From: Hygrocybe punicea
Taxonomy: Eukaryota > Basidiomycota > Agaricomycetes > Agaricales > Hygrophoraceae
Length of the DNA stretch: 64,000 nucleotides
Direction: 5' to 3'
Assembly: GCA_963556145.1 (NCBI GenBank)
Contig: OY744462.1
Location: 6,138,001 to 6,202,000, forward strand
Every line of letters begins with the position of its first letter. Position 1 is the first letter of the stretch. A model generated the notes under the pieces. It was not told the DNA's origin and made no database searches. It worked only from the letters and a program-made list of their open reading frames with translations. Shown in pieces: positions 23,907 to 36,956 of the stretch. Position numbers and translations under genes: made by a program.

Positions 23907-24434
23907 GCTTTCCCATCACCGTTGCCAAGGCCCTGCCCATCACTCACAGGCATGCACGCTTGTTGTCATCAACATTGAGCATGACTATTTCACTCTCCCG
24001 CCATCTTTTCTTGGAATTTTTTACACATTACTCTATATGCTGTACATGGAAATACATGAAATAAAAGAGAAATAAAAGAAATAAAAAATAATGATACATG
24101 GGGTGCCCCCAGCAAATGGGTGGGTACTCACCTTCACAGAGGTGCTGGATGGGGTCTAAACTTGATGGTGAAGAGTGCTGGAGGGTGGGTGATTGGAAGG
24201 TATGATGGGGGGTGGGGAAGGGTGCATGGAGTGAGGGGTGGAAATGGGTGGCGAGGACAGGGCCAGGAAGCAAGGCAGATGGAAATGGAGAGGGGATGGA
24301 TGCTGTGTGCTGATATGCAAGTTGAGGTGCTGTGCACTAAAACAACACTCCACAACTGGTGTGATTGTGAGTAAGTGAGGTAATTAGCTTCTATGAGTCT
24401 TGTGATGATTGCGATTGATAGTGCAACTTAGCGA
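23907..24434. other. Unassigned region between B and LTR C
   Basis: An A-rich stretch (24050-24090) is followed by GGGTG-rich sequence (24110-24300). Frames in it are low complexity. I see no gene. Confidence 0.4.
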
Positions 24435-25277
24435 TGTAGATCCGGGTTCAGGGTGGCTTCGGAAGATAAAGAGATCCTAACCTAGGGGTGTCAGCATAGA
24501 AGTGACAGTGGATAATCAGTGTCGGGAATAATAGTAGTAAAAGTGGAAATGGAAGTAAAATATCAAGCTGCCATGTAAAACTAGATGAATAATAACAAAC
24601 CTGGCAATGAATGGAATGAAAACGGATAAATAACGATGAACCCGACGATGCCGACGATGTTGGGTACAGCGGGTTGGGTTGGGTTGGTAACGATGAATGA
24701 ATAATGGAACAATGATAAAGTCAATGAAGTGAACTATGAAAAGCTAAGGGTCTATGAGGATGAGGATTTGAAGGGACTAAAACATGATTCTGACTATATG
24801 GAAATGGGGACAAAGGGTATCTCTTTTTGTACAGTCATCGGAGACCGTTTTTATAGTACATGAGTGAGTAGTCTACTTTTGGACATGTCTATTTCAGCCA
24901 AAGGTAAACTACAAAGAAAGGTTGGAATTGGGATGAGAAGAGGGGAGTTGTGATGCGATGAAGACAGGAAAACAGAGGGGAAAATGAATGTCCAAGAAAA
25001 AGATCTAAAATCTCCTACATATCTCCGAATGGATGAGGGGATGTGTATATAAGGCAAGTCCGAAGTTGGGGATCGAGTCCGATGAGATCCGTCTCCTATA
25101 ATTAGAACTCCAGGGCTTCTGAGGCTGCTGGATTTGGTCTGAAAGCAGCTGTGACAAAGCGGCATACATTGGGTCATGTCGGTCACATCACGTCGGGTTG
25201 GAATGGGAGTCATTTGGAGGTGTCAGGTTCGTCTGGATTCATGAGATATTGAAGATACAGGCTCAGGGAGACGTCGG
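24435..25277 (-). repeat. LTR C, nearly complete, inverted relative to 25902-26556
   Basis: It begins TGTAGATCCGGG after gcga and follows family C to GACGTCGG, lacking about the last 10 bp. It ends at tcgg followed by TGATACAC, which may be another LTR start. Confidence 0.82.
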
Positions 25278-25901
25278 TGATACACACTCACCCACGCTGA
25301 CCACCAAATCAACGAATCGAACAGGTTCTAGCTATCCTTCAAAATGAGCCTGACATGTTGCGACTTCGCAATGGCTCATGACCACTCGTGCGACCTCTCA
25401 ATCATATCGTGAACATCTCCGATGAAGTCGTGGACCAAGAAAGAAAACCTTCGAATTGGATTGAGTCCCAGACTCTCGCATAATCATTCGCCTTTCATAC
25501 AGCAATGCCCCGTTTCATCTTAGATAGACTAACTCATTTAGAACACCTATTCCCTTTCTCTCACCAGACCCCTTTGTTCTTCCTTTGTTACAAGACCACC
25601 TTCATCCTCCTTTCACCACCCTTTTTGCCTATGTTTTCATGTGATTCATACATATTCCTTTCTTTCGGCCCCTATTAGAGTAAGTTTCTTTCTTTTCACA
25701 ACTTTTTACTTCACCTCCGATCTCCAACCATCATCATATAAAATAGCTATGTAGATTACACTTAAGCAGAGCACTAGAGCGCTTTTCCCACTTCATTATA
25801 TCTCTCTCAAAAATCATTATGACATTACTTTCTTGGAGTTCGACCATCACTGACTTAAGTTCACTACCTCAATCCTCTATCATCATCACAACTTTAATTG
25901 C
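25278..25901. other. Unassigned 0.6 kb between two inverted C LTRs
   Basis: The stretch begins TGATACACACTC right after tcgg and becomes pyrimidine-rich (TTTCTTTC, TCACCACC). It may be an LTR or leader of an element not otherwise seen here. No coding potential was recognised. Confidence 0.35.
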
Positions 25902-26556
25902 TGTAGAGACCCGACATCTCCCTGAGCCCATATCATCGATACCTCACAAATCTGGACAAACCTGACACCTCCAAATGACTCCCATTCCAACCCAATGTAA
26001 CCTGACGTGATGTGACCAACATGACCCGACGTATGCTGCTTTGTCACAGCTGCTTTCAGACCAAATCTGGCAGCCTCAGAAGCCCCGGAGTTCTAATTAT
26101 AGGAGACGGATCTCATCGGACTCGATCCCCAACTTCGGACTTGCCTTATATATGCATCCCCTCATCCTTTCGGAGATATGTAGGAGATTTTAGATCTTTT
26201 TCTTGGACATTCATTTTCCCCTCCATTTTCCTGTCTTCGTCACATCGCAACTCCCCTCTTCTTATCCCCATTCCAACCTTTCTTTGTAGTTTACCATTGG
26301 CCGAAATAGACATGTCCAAAAGTAGACTACTCACTCATGTACTATAAAAACGGTCTCCAACGACCATACAAAAAGAGATACCCTTTGTCCCCATTTCCAT
26401 ATAGTCAGAATCATGTTTTAGTCCCTTCAAATCCTCATCCTCATAGACCCTTAGCTTTTCATAGTTCACTTCATTGACTTTATCATTGTTCCATTATTCA
26501 TTCATCATTACCAACCCAACCCAACCCGCTGTACCCAACATCGTCAGCATTGTCGG
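25902..26556 (+). repeat. LTR C, 3'-truncated
   Basis: It starts TGTAGAGACCCGAC and matches the reverse complement of 24435-25277 at high identity. It stops at CATTGTCGG, where a new TG-starting sequence begins. Confidence 0.82.
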
Positions 26557-27149
26557 TGAAAGGGTGCACTGCGGTAATGTGAACGGAATCAAATACCAAC
26601 TCTACCACAGTGCTGTACGAATTCTGAGGGGTTCAATCTCAATCCAAAAGGTTAATAAAAATACTCAGAGGTGCTCTGGATAGCTGCGATGATGTTTCTG
26701 ATGTGTGCGATGTGTGCGATGTGTGCGGTGTGCGCGAAACAGTCAGCGATGTTTTTGGCGTATACGTAGCACTTTGTAGAAGGAACGCAAAGTTTAATAG
26801 AGCACAGCGGAGCTATTGCATGGACGGCGCAGTAAAGAGGTGATATGATAGACTGGAATTGGGGGTATACAAGACGTCTCTCTAGTATGTAAACTATAGG
26901 GGGTATTTATGCGAAGTTGGTTGTTAGGACAATACAGGGTGAAGAAGGCAAGACAAATAGACGGTGCGTGATGGAACTATGGTGCAATAGGAATGAAATG
27001 GAACTGAAACAAAGGGTATAACACCATGCGAAGCAATTTCCAAAATATCTAGAGGATAGGAGCTATAATGTTTGAAATAAGTGAAACATGTCGCATAAAG
27101 ACTTCCCTGGAACCGGAATGGAATCAGAATGGAATAGGGTGAACGGTAC
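26557..27149. other. Possible LTR fragment of an unidentified element
   Basis: The segment starts TGAAAGGGTGCACTGC immediately after tcgg inside LTR C, as expected for another LTR insertion at an NCGN site. It holds three GATGTGTGC repeats (26697-26725). It is cut off by element E at 27150. No gene seen. Confidence 0.4.
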
Positions 27150-29120
27150 ATCAGGAAAAACACTTTGGCTCTCACGTTATCCTGGGAATGTTGCATTTTC
27201 CCAGGGTGTCACAGGAGTGTCTGAGAGTGTCTGAGAGTGTCTGAGAGTGCTGCAGACTACCTCAGAGTCCCATATAGTTTACATGTTAGAGAATACATTC
27301 TGGACACTGCACCTGTACCCACAGTACTAATAGGGTTGACCATGGGTTCATGACATGGCCAACACTGCACCTGTACCTGCTGAACCTGCACATATAATGG
27401 GTATAACCCGTACCTGTCCATTCTGAGCTGCGGTCCCCTGGTTACCCATACCTGTCAGTTCAAACCTATGGTCCCCTGGTTTGTCAGAGCCAGCGCATGC
27501 CCAATGTTGTTGCAAGCACCCAGCACACATTAATTGACATGGCTGGTTTGTTTTGCAACAGCACAGCAGCCCATGAGCCCATGCCATTGTTCCGAGATTG
27601 TCAGTGTAAGTAAACATAATATAAAATAGAGATGGACAGGCATATGAATGCCTGCCCGCCCCATCTGTAACCTGACCACCATGGTCATCGCTGTCTGTCT
27701 GTTCATGTTAGTTGGTGTGTACACGAACACCTGCCCACCCCATCCACACCCTGGTACCTCACAGGTACAATGCCGACATCAATTGATGTCGCAGTGCACT
27801 TCCGTGAGGTGTTTGGGTGTGGCGAGCTGTGATCTGAGGGTGTTGGTGGGGTGTTTGGCATGGTGTTGGCGAGAGGGGTGTGTTGGTGTGGCTGTGGGCA
27901 TTGGCAATGATGTGGCTGTGGCTGTGGCTGTTGTCATTGGCATGGATGTTGATGCCGGTGTGGATATCGGCATTGGCATTGATGTTGGCGCTGGCATTTT
28001 GCATTTTGGGTTTTAACAGCGCTGTTAGTAAAATAAAATAAATAAACTGAGTAAAAACTTAGCAATAGCAGCAGGAGTGGGCGCACCACTGCCTGCTGCA
28101 TCTTTTCCATCATGGTTGCATTGATATTGTTGTTGTTGTGTTGTTGCATGCAAGTTTTGATGTATCATGGTACCAGGTTTGGTTGCATTGCAATTGTGGT
28201 TGTAGCTAAAATAGAGAAGTTGAAATGGATAAGTAGTGAAAAAAAGAAGTACTTACCTTGTTTCTGAGGGTTGCTGAGTATGTTGAGTCGATGTTTCGTG
28301 TCTACGTCTTGCATCTACGTTTCACGTCTATGTTTACAGTAAGGTCACATGATATAAGTTCACGCGATTTCATACATGAAAATATATATTTCAGTATCTA
28401 CCTAGCTAAATAGAGGTTGTGGTTTGCAGTTTTAACTGGGGTTGGATCAGTTCCATTTGGCATCACTAACCTGGGGACTCTTGAAAACTATATCCTAAAA
28501 AGGTGTCTATTTTATGGCGATAAAATGATTACCTTTTTTGGACACCTTACCGCTACATTGGCAATGTTTGGCATGCATTTCTATCAAACACAGACAAATG
28601 GTCCGTGCACATCTTCAAACACTATATAACTTGGCATGCTTTGCTTATCCGACTCACTTAACTTAAGGTTGCTTTGTAAGTCAACCAGCTATATTGTCAT
28701 TGATAATTAATTTTAGAATGAAGTGTTATTTAATAATTGATAGTTAATATTTCTGTATATCAAATATAACTGAGATTAATTAGAATTATATTATTTGCAT
28801 TTTTAATAATATTCAGAGCATTTTGATCCTCTTGTTACTTTGTGAATGAATATCTCAGCTTTCCGGATAATAAGCACATTGTAGAGCACTGCAGAACACC
28901 AATAATTCAATAAGTTCCCAGAGCTCCAGAGCTCTTTCTGACACTCTGAGGACCGCCCTCAGAGTATTTCAGAGTGTCTCAGGATGCTCTCAATGCAAAA
29001 TAGTCAGCCACTGTGCTTTCAGACTATCCCAGGTCACTCTGAGAACTCTGGTGCTTTGAGCACTCTGACATACTCTAACACACTCTTAGAGTGTCTCAGA
29101 GCTATAGTGTTTTTCCTGAT
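27150..29120 (+). mobile_element. Non-autonomous TIR element E, copy 1
   Basis: The ends ATCAGGAAAAACACT and AGTGTTTTTCCTGAT are inverted. Next to them are subterminal arrays GTGTCTGAGAG (three units, 27207-27245) and CTCAGAGTGTCTCAG-like units (28960-29100). About 180 bp at the left and 780 bp at the right match copy 2 (41963-43840). The middle differs. No transposase is present. The right end abuts LINE ORF1. Confidence 0.75.
27331..28342. mobile_element. Hypervariable insert in E copy 1 (TAGGG-end family)
   Basis: It starts TAGGGTTGACCATGGG just after CAGTACTAA. It carries ACATCAATTGATGT (27776-27789) and a GTGAGG a short way downstream, and then a GGCATTG/GGCTGT-rich body (27890-28000). 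Copy 2 of E has a different body at the same point. I could not find the matching right end, so the limit is approximate. Confidence 0.5.
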
Positions 29121-30281
29121 GCCCTACAAGCCCGACAGATCCTTCTTGACATCAAACCACCTCACAACGCTGAACTAACAAATGTCAGCCATGCTAGCAT
29201 CATCGAAAAAGCCAATCAATCCATCAACAGAATTGGGGCCCCGGAAGGTCAAAAATTCCAAGGTGCAACCAAACTTAGAAACGGAGGAATCCTGCTAGAA
29301 GCAAACACAGACTCACTTATCAAATGGCTTCTCACTGACACTCACCGCACAGACTTTACCACCAACTTTGGCTACGGTGCTGAAGTAAAACTATGGTCTT
29401 ACGTGATCATTGCATACTTCATCCTCCTAACCTTCAACCCTGAAGACTCCGTTAATCTAAGGGAAATTGAGGAAACCAACGACTTACCAATGGGCTCCAT
29501 ATTCAAAGCAAACTGGATAAAACTGAAAGAAAAACGCACAGTGAACCAAACATGCGGTCATGCCATATTCACACTTACCTTACCCGAATCGGCTAATTCA
29601 ATTATTTCCAAGGGCTTCTATGTATACCACAAACGTATAAAGGCCAACAAATGTAAAAGGGAACCTCTCCGCTGCCTACATTGCCAGCTCTGGAACCACG
29701 TCGCGGCATCGTGCCCCACCCTCAGCGACACTTGCGGCACATGTGGCAACAACCACCGCACTGCAGACTGCACCGTTAGCAATAAACCATGCTGTACGCC
29801 CTGTGGCAAAGACGGCCACACCAGTTGGGATCAGTCATGTCCCACATTTATTAAAAAATGCAAAGACCTAGACTCCAATAACATAGAAAACCATATGCCA
29901 TACTATCCTACGAACAACCCATGGACCCAAACTCTTACCCCAATCGAAACGTCACCCGACCCCACAACCAACACACAGGAATATCATCCCTCGCTAAGCT
30001 ACGAAGAACGCCACTACATCCCCAACTCACGCAACTCACGACCACCCCCACACAGACCTACAGCCACACACGCAAATCCCCACCAGCACAGACTCCCCCA
30101 AGATACATGCCCCCACTTTACCCAGTCGACACTCCCCTTCCACTCGAATGCACACGCTCCCTCTAACCCCACCATCATACGCTCACGCACCCCAGAAGGA
30201 TGGGGTGATCGCCCCCCATCACCTCTATTCGCTTTTGACGGAGAACTACCCAGCTCCTCCACTCACCCAGCTCATGTCTGA
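29121..30281 (+). pseudogene. LINE ORF1, C-terminal part with three CCHC knuckles
   Basis: The open frame after the E border begins ALQARQILLDIKPP, followed by LRNGGILLEANTD. Zinc knuckles follow at about 29672-29710 (CLHCQLWNHVAASC), 29726-29770 (CGTCGNNHRTADC) and 29785-29830 (CTPCGKDGHTSWDQSC). It has a Pro/Thr-rich tail. This is the RNA-binding ORF1 product of non-LTR retrotransposons, Tad1-like by layout (inference). It stops at 30279-30281. Its N-terminal half is missing here, and a matching N-terminal half lies at 43841-44456. Confidence 0.88.
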
Positions 30282-30283
30282 AC

Positions 30284-30484
30284 TAGTGTTGCCTAAACTC
30301 AGCTGGTCAGAAAAAGCTGATCCTGGTCCTGATTTGTTGGTGCACAACCAGCTTTCTTGCTGACTGGTATTTGGTAGCTATGGTCTATAGCTACCAAATA
30401 CCAGTCAGCAAGAAAGCTGGTTGTGCACCAACAAATCAGGACCAGGATCAGCTTTTTCTGACCAGCTGAGTTTATGCAACACTA
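30284..30484. mobile_element. hAT-type palindromic MITE in the LINE
   Basis: The 201-bp element has ends TAGTGTTGCC and ATGCAACACTA and is an almost perfect palindrome with arms of about 95 bp around TATGGTCTA. The 8-bp duplication GTCTGAAC flanks it exactly (30276-30283, 30485-30492). Confidence 0.95.
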
Positions 30485-33400
30485 GTCTGAACACCCCAAC
30501 TTTCAGCTGTGCTGCCTAAACATTTGGCAAATTAACCTCAACAAATCCGCAAAGGCACAATGGGACCTCATGAACTCGAACATCTTCAACAAATGCGACA
30601 TTTTACTACTTCAGGAGCCATATTTCGACAAGTACAACAACACCAAAGCTATCCACGACTGGTGGGTCATTTACCCCACATCTCGTTTCAACATAAATTC
30701 GACTGTCAGATCAGTCATCTTTGTTAACTCAAAACTAGATACGTCCTCATGGGAACAACTTAAACTCCCAAACTCCAATGATATCACTGCCATACGCATC
30801 TGAAGCCCATATGGAAACCTAACCATATTCAACATATACAACGACTGCCTCCACTCCAACAACATCACCATCTTAAACGCCTTCATCAGACACAATGCAG
30901 CCTCCCTATACCGAAACATCTCCAACCACATGCTTTGGTGTGGAGACTTTAACTGTCATCACCCCCTATGGGACGAGGAAAGAAATCACCACCTCTTTAC
31001 CACCGATGCCTTAGATCAGGCGCGTACCCTCATAGATGCAATGATGGAGCATGATATGATAATGGCCCTACCCAAAAATTTACCCACACTGGAATCGATG
31101 GTAACTAAAAACTGGATGCGTACTGACAATGTCTTTTGCTCAGATAAAACATCAGATTTCATAATCATATGCAATACAAAACCTAACGAACACCCTACAG
31201 GCTCTGACCACATCCCGATACTCACCTCCATACTCCTCCCGACCAAAACTCGTATAACTACCCCCACACGCGACTTTATCATGACCGATTGGGACAAATT
31301 CCGTGACTCCCTAAATTGCCATCTCCGCTCCCTTCCCAACCCAATGAACATAACATCCAAACATCAACTAGACAACGCCGTCATCAACCTAATGAAAGCG
31401 ATACAAGATACCATAAAGGACGTCATCCCCCTATCCAAACCAACCCCGTACTCCAAGCGATGGTGGAACAAAGAACTATTGGTCCTAAGAAAGGAGAAAA
31501 ACAAAATGAGTTTCGAATCGTACAGGAAAAGAGCATTACCTGATCACCCTATCCATGAAGCGCATTGTAAAGCCAGGAACAAATTTGGTGATGCCATCAT
31601 GAAGGCCAAGGAGGAACACTTGATGAGCTTCCTGGAGGAGGCAAACGACTACAATCTCTGGTCGGTCAACCACTGTATCTCAAACCCCATCAGCGACTAC
31701 CCCCGCAGGGATGGAGGAAACTCGGCCATACCCACTCTCGAGATAACAGCCCAGAATGGCGTAGTCAGTCATGCTGTTTCCAATGAGGAAAAATGTAAAG
31801 CAATCGTGGCGAGCTTCTTCCCCCCCCGCCACCATCAACCACTGTTCCTCAGAACTATGACTACCCTGACAGAGTTGCCTACACACCTTTCATCTCACGG
31901 GATCAAATCGCCAGACACATCGACAAGGTTAAACCCTTCAAGGCTCCAGGCCCCGATGGCATCCCAAATATTGTACTCAAGGAAGCAAAGCCTACCCTCA
32001 TTGATCATCTCTTCTACATATACAACGCCTTCTTCAATCTCGATACCTACCACAACGGATGGAAAACCTCAACAACCTGCATGTTAAGACAACCCGGGAA
32101 ACCACATTATGACATCCCCAAAGCCTATCGACTCATCGCCCTTCTCAACACCCTGCCAAAAATATTAACTTCGATTTTGACAGAAGTTCTAGTACAACTC
32201 ACCGAGGAGTACTCACTCCTACCCTCGACCCACTTCAGCGGCAGACCAGGGTGATCCACCACTGATTCCATGCACCTCCTCATCAATCGCATTAAACACG
32301 CCTGGAGAAATAAAAGAGTGGCGTCCATACTCTTTCTGGACATCAAAGGCGCCTTCCCCAATGCAGTAATGGATCACCTGCTCCACAACCTGAGAAAACG
32401 TCATATCCCGGAACAACTAGTCTCTCTCATAGGCCATATCCTATCGGACAGAACCACACTCCTCAAATTCAACGACTATACCTCCGATCCCATCCGACTC
32501 ATAAACGGAATAGGACAGGGCGATCCCCTATCCATGATCATCTACCTATACTACAATGCTGACTTGCTAGATATCCCCACAGGTCCTTGTGAACTAGCAG
32601 TTGCATTCGTAGACAATGCTGCCTTATACTCAGAAGGCAAAAACTTCATGGCCACACACACTGCTATCAAAAATATGATGAACAAAAATGGTGGAGCATA
32701 CAAATGGTCTAAAGAGCACAATTCCAGATTTGAAACAAATAAATTCACTCTAATCGACTTTTCACAGAAATGCCACATCGACCGACCCAATCTAAGCCTA
32801 CAAAATGTAACCATCAAACCTACCAAATCACATTGATTTCTCGGCCTCATACTCGATCAATTCCTACAATGGCATGAACAACGAGAACACATGCTTTCTA
32901 ACGCTACTAAATGGATCTCCCTATTTTGTAGGCTAACCAGGGTCAAGACAGGAGTCAGTCCAAGGATAATGCGATGCCTATACAATGCAGTAGTGATACC
33001 CAAAATAACCTACGCAGCAGATGTCTGGTTCACACCGGTACACAAAGTTCCTGGCTCCAGAAACAAACGAGGCTCGGTCAGAGCTCTGAAGGAATTAACC
33101 AAAGCACAATGCAGAGCGACACTAAAAATCACGGGCGCGCTACGTTCATCCCCTAATGATTTCCTCGATATGCATGCGGGTGTTCTACCAATTAACATAC
33201 TATTACACAGGGCATGCCACCGAGCAATCGTAAGAATAGCCATGCTACCGTCCTCGCATCTGCTACACAAACCACTCCGATCCTGCGCCAAATGCCTAGG
33301 GATCAGGCACAAATCGCCAGTACACGTACTAACCCACCTCTACCGCATTAGCCCAGACGATGTGGAAACCATTGCGCCTCTGACCAGTTTTCCACACCCC

Positions 33401-34420
33401 GCATTAGCTACATGCATTGCCTGATCCAGGGACCAGTCCTTACAAGAAGAGCAATCGGATATGGCAGATATAAAAATCTATACTGACGGCTCAGCATATG
33501 AAGACGGAGTCGGCTCAGCAGCAGTTCTCTACAGAACAGGACGCAATATGCCGAAGATCTTAAGATACCACCTAGGATCGACCAACAACCATACAAACTC
33601 CAAAGCTGAGATGCTGGCGTGCACTCTCGCACTACATCTGCTCAGCAAAGAACACCGCCCACACTCAGTATCCCTATACGTCGACAGTAGCTCTACCATT
33701 GTAACAATAGGCCGCCCCATCATCAAGTCAAGTGCTGGCCAATACATAGTCAAAGCCTTTTAGGACATGAGAACACGTTTAGAGGACACAAACCCACAGC
33801 TAAGACTCACTGTCAGATGGATATCAGCTCACAGCAATGTCACAGGCAACGAGATTGCAGACCAAGAAGCCAAACAGGCCACCCAGGGAAACTCGAGTAC
33901 AATCAATCTCCTCCCTATATGGCTACGCAACAATACTCTCCCCTCGGGCACATCCACAATCAAACTAGCCCACAAAAAGACCACAGAGATACAATGGAAG
34001 GAAGACTGGAAGCAGTCTCCACGTTACGTTCGATTCACTCACATCGATTCATCCTTCCCCCTACAGAATTTCATAAAACTAACACAATACTTTAAAAGAT
34101 CACAGGGCAGTCTACTGACTCAACTCTGAACAGGCCACGTACCACTAAACTCTTACCTGTATAAGATCAACAAATCCCCGTCACCTACCTGCCCTAGTTG
34201 TAACACCGTGGATGAAAACATCCATCACTTCATCTTCGACTGCACAGCACACGACCACCCAAGACATTTGTTATTCGTAGAACTCCGACACAATTCTCAT
34301 TCACTCAAATATTTACTCAACATGAAGGAAGGCATCAAGGAACTACTGAAATATATTGGGCGGACCAGCCGACTAGCTACCACATTTGGTGACCTACCTC
34401 ATCTCACACTACCTGACTAA
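30485..34420 (+). pseudogene. LINE ORF2: endonuclease, reverse transcriptase, RNase H
   Basis: The domains in order are an APE-type endonuclease (LLLQEPYFDK near 30600, WCGDFNCHH near 30940, GSDHIPI near 31203), a reverse transcriptase (KAPGPDGIP, ILFLDIKGAFPN, GIGQGDPLS) and RNase H (YTDGSAYEDG, SKAEML, YVDSSST, ISAHSNVTGNEIAD), then a C-terminal CPSC-x-H zinc motif. The catalytic box reads FVDNAAL instead of xxDD, so the polymerase is dead. The frame shifts at a run of eight C (31820-31827). Stops are TGA at 30801, 32252, 32834, 33422 and 34127, and TAG at 33761. Most fit Arg CGA to TGA. The original ATG was separated by the MITE. Confidence 0.9.
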
Positions 34421-34940
34421 CTATATATATATATATATTCCCCTCTTCATTTGCAGACATGACTCTCAGTCACCAAAGCACGCCGCCCAACTGTATCCAC
34501 TACCCGTCTAACCACAAAATGGCCCGCATCCTAGCCTCACAGCACTACTTGCAACTACACTCCCCAACAGATATACCCCAAGCAACGTTGTCCTGTCCAC
34601 ATATTTACATACTTACATTTCTGTCTGCGATAGCCTATTGTGCAGGCCCACGCATATGGCCGAGCACTTACCAGATGACCACATGTACCCCCACCTCCAC
34701 CAGCAAATATAGGCATCCTCCTCAGTCAGACAAGGCGGGTAAAACAACGCTAGGAAGTGTTGGGGCTCTGGGGGGGTTTCTCGTTGGAGCTGCACCCACA
34801 AGTCAGAGGCGCAGAAAGGGAAGGTCCCTTGTTCATAGATAGTATCATATGCCTTACATGTAAGGTCCTACATAGGGTCCACCCCAATGGACATGAATTG
34901 GATACAAAAAAAAAGAAAAAGAAAAAAAAAGAAAACTCAT
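34421..34940 (+). other. LINE 3' UTR with A-rich tail
   Basis: A (TA)n run (34421-34438) follows ORF2. The UTR ends in GGATAC followed by an A/G-A tract (34907-34937). The A-rich end fits target-primed insertion. No gene seen. Confidence 0.65.
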
Positions 34941-36244
34941 AAAGTAAATTGGTAGGGGTGCTATGATGAGGGGAGATGGTGGCAGGGACATAGGCAAAGG
35001 TGCAGGGATGGAGACATGGGTGTAGGATGATGGAGATGGGGGTACGAGGTCGAGGAATGGATGTTGGCGGCCAATGAGCATGGGTGTGTGGATATGTAGA
35101 AGCAGGGTCTGGGGATCTTTGTGAATGACGATGGGGATGTTGATGGGAGTGATGGGACTTGGGTGTGGGTGTAGGGATTCGGTTGTGGGTGCATTGGGTT
35201 GGGGAACAGGTTTGGGTGGCCGGTGAGTGCAGGTTCGTGGTTGTGACCAACTGGAGGCTTCGTTTGAACTCGTGAATGGACTTGAGGGGTGTCATGGGGT
35301 TGGTCAAGGGCGTAGGTGGTCAAACTAGTGTTGCCACGACTAAGACTACTAGTCAACTGGCAGTCATAGTCATAGTTGATTTTAGCTGCAACTCAGCTAG
35401 TTGCAACTATGACTATCTAGTTGACTAAAATTATATCATGTCTGTTCTGGTATTTATAAGTGATTTAACATACATTTGTTTAATTATAGTTGACTATTCT
35501 CAAGTTTAGTTGACTACAATGACCAGCTAAGCTGCAACTTTAGCTGCAACTATCAACTATGACTACTAAAATTTTGGTGTAAATAGTCTAGTCGTGGCAA
35601 CACTAGGTCAAATGAGGGTGGACGAGGATGGGGATGGCTTGGGATTGGGGGTCAAGAGTGGGGGTCAAGGTGGGGTGACATGGCAGCTTGTGTGGGACGA
35701 AGAGGGATGGGGATGGACTCATTTTGCACAGGGAGGGGCCATACAGAGGTCCGGGGGCATGAACAAGAGTGTGGGGGCTGGCATATGTGGTGGTCGTTGG
35801 CCCTGGATGGGGGAACGTGGGGGCTGGCTGTTGGGTGACATGGCACAACATTGAGCGTTTGAACATGGCGGGGACAGCTTGTGCGGCATCACGACGGATG
35901 TTGTGTGGCCCTGGGATGCAGTACGAGGCAGCGGTGGGTCCGACAAAGGCGTGAGCAGCTGGGGATGTCGAGTAGGCAGGCTTATTGGGCAGGTTGGCAT
36001 AGCACACGTGTGAGACTTCAATAACGGCAGGGACAGCTCATGGAGGCTTGCGGGGGGCGCTGTGGGGTGCTGGGAGGTTGTACGAGGTGGCAGGTGGTCC
36101 AATGAAGGGGGGTGAGGCTGGGGACGTCGAATAGGCGGGTGGATGAGGCGGAGTGATGTGGCATGGCCTCGGGAGCTTGAACAAGGTGGAAGCTGCTCGC
36201 ACAGACTCGTGAGGGGCAGTGTCGGGTGCTGGGATGTGGTATGA
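34941..36244. other. G/T-rich region of unknown origin
   Basis: The plus strand is rich in GGGGTG and CATGGGG phrases. Read on the minus strand it gives Pro/His/Ser-rich frames (34961-36273). The composition resembles the interior of the TRIM-like element at 45733-46766, so it may be a related interior, but I found no paired short LTRs. It contains a hAT MITE at 35326-35605. Confidence 0.4.
35326..35605. mobile_element. hAT-type MITE, second family
   Basis: The 280-bp element has inverted ends TAGTGTTGCCACGACTA, which are perfect over 17 bp. The flanks are ggtcaaac and ggtcaaat (8 bp, one C/T difference). Inside are AGTTGACTA and TGCAACT repeats. No coding capacity. Confidence 0.92.
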
Positions 36245-36839
36245 TGTAGAGGCTCCGGATTGTGTGGATCCATTTCCCTTTCATATCAGACACTGCTCCC
36301 GTCCATTCCCATTCCTATATCATCGATTCCGCTCGATTCCGCTCTTTCCTATCGATTCTGCTCCAGATTCTGCCTCTGGAATCATTCATACTTGCAATGC
36401 AATGTCCCTAACGACCCGGAATCAGTACATATATAGTTATATATCATGTATCTTCGTTTCCTGTCTCCTAGTACATAGCACTCCTCCTATCCTCCTCTCC
36501 ACTTGCCCCCTATCACTTACAGCCTTCACTTGTAGTACATGGTTACTACAGCACAGGATCCCTCACAGTAGTATAAAAGTAGCACATTTACACTACAAAA
36601 CAATATAGGAATACAGGTTATTACAGTGCACTTCAGTTCCATTTCTTAGTCCACTCTTCGTATCGTCTACACTGCTCTTTGTCCTTTCCCCACACTCTCC
36701 CTCTGATTCCAGAACCCCTGGATTCAGGTTGGATTGACTAGACCTCTCTAAAAGAAACTAATTCCTCTGATCACTTTCTAGCTGATCACCCCTTTCCGTA
36801 GATTCCCATTCCGGGTCTACAACAGAACTCGCTGTCACA
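36245..36839 (+). repeat. 5' LTR, family F, with PBS
   Basis: The LTR runs TGTAGAGGCTCC to GCTGTCACA. A PBS (36842-36858, TGGAGCCCACCACAAGG) almost identical to those of A and B follows. Leader sequence continues to 36956 and contains CCCACCATCGGG, comparable to the start context of gag in A and B. Other F copies are at 38502 (-) and 41592 (+). Confidence 0.8.
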
Positions 36840-36956
36840 ACTGGAGCCCACCACAAGGAATTTAGTTCTTTTGTCTTTTTCATACCCTCCCCACCATCGG
36901 GTTTGACTTTCATGACGTTTATCCTTTGTTCCCGACTCTAATTGCTCAGCCCCGCT

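Noticed and set aside
27207..27245. Regular short repeats that could suggest a CRISPR array
   Set aside because: Three 11-bp tandem units without spacers, subterminal to a TIR element in a eukaryote.
34750..36273. Pro/His-rich minus-strand frames
   Set aside because: Low complexity from a GGGGTG-rich strand, no domain and no consistent splice pattern.
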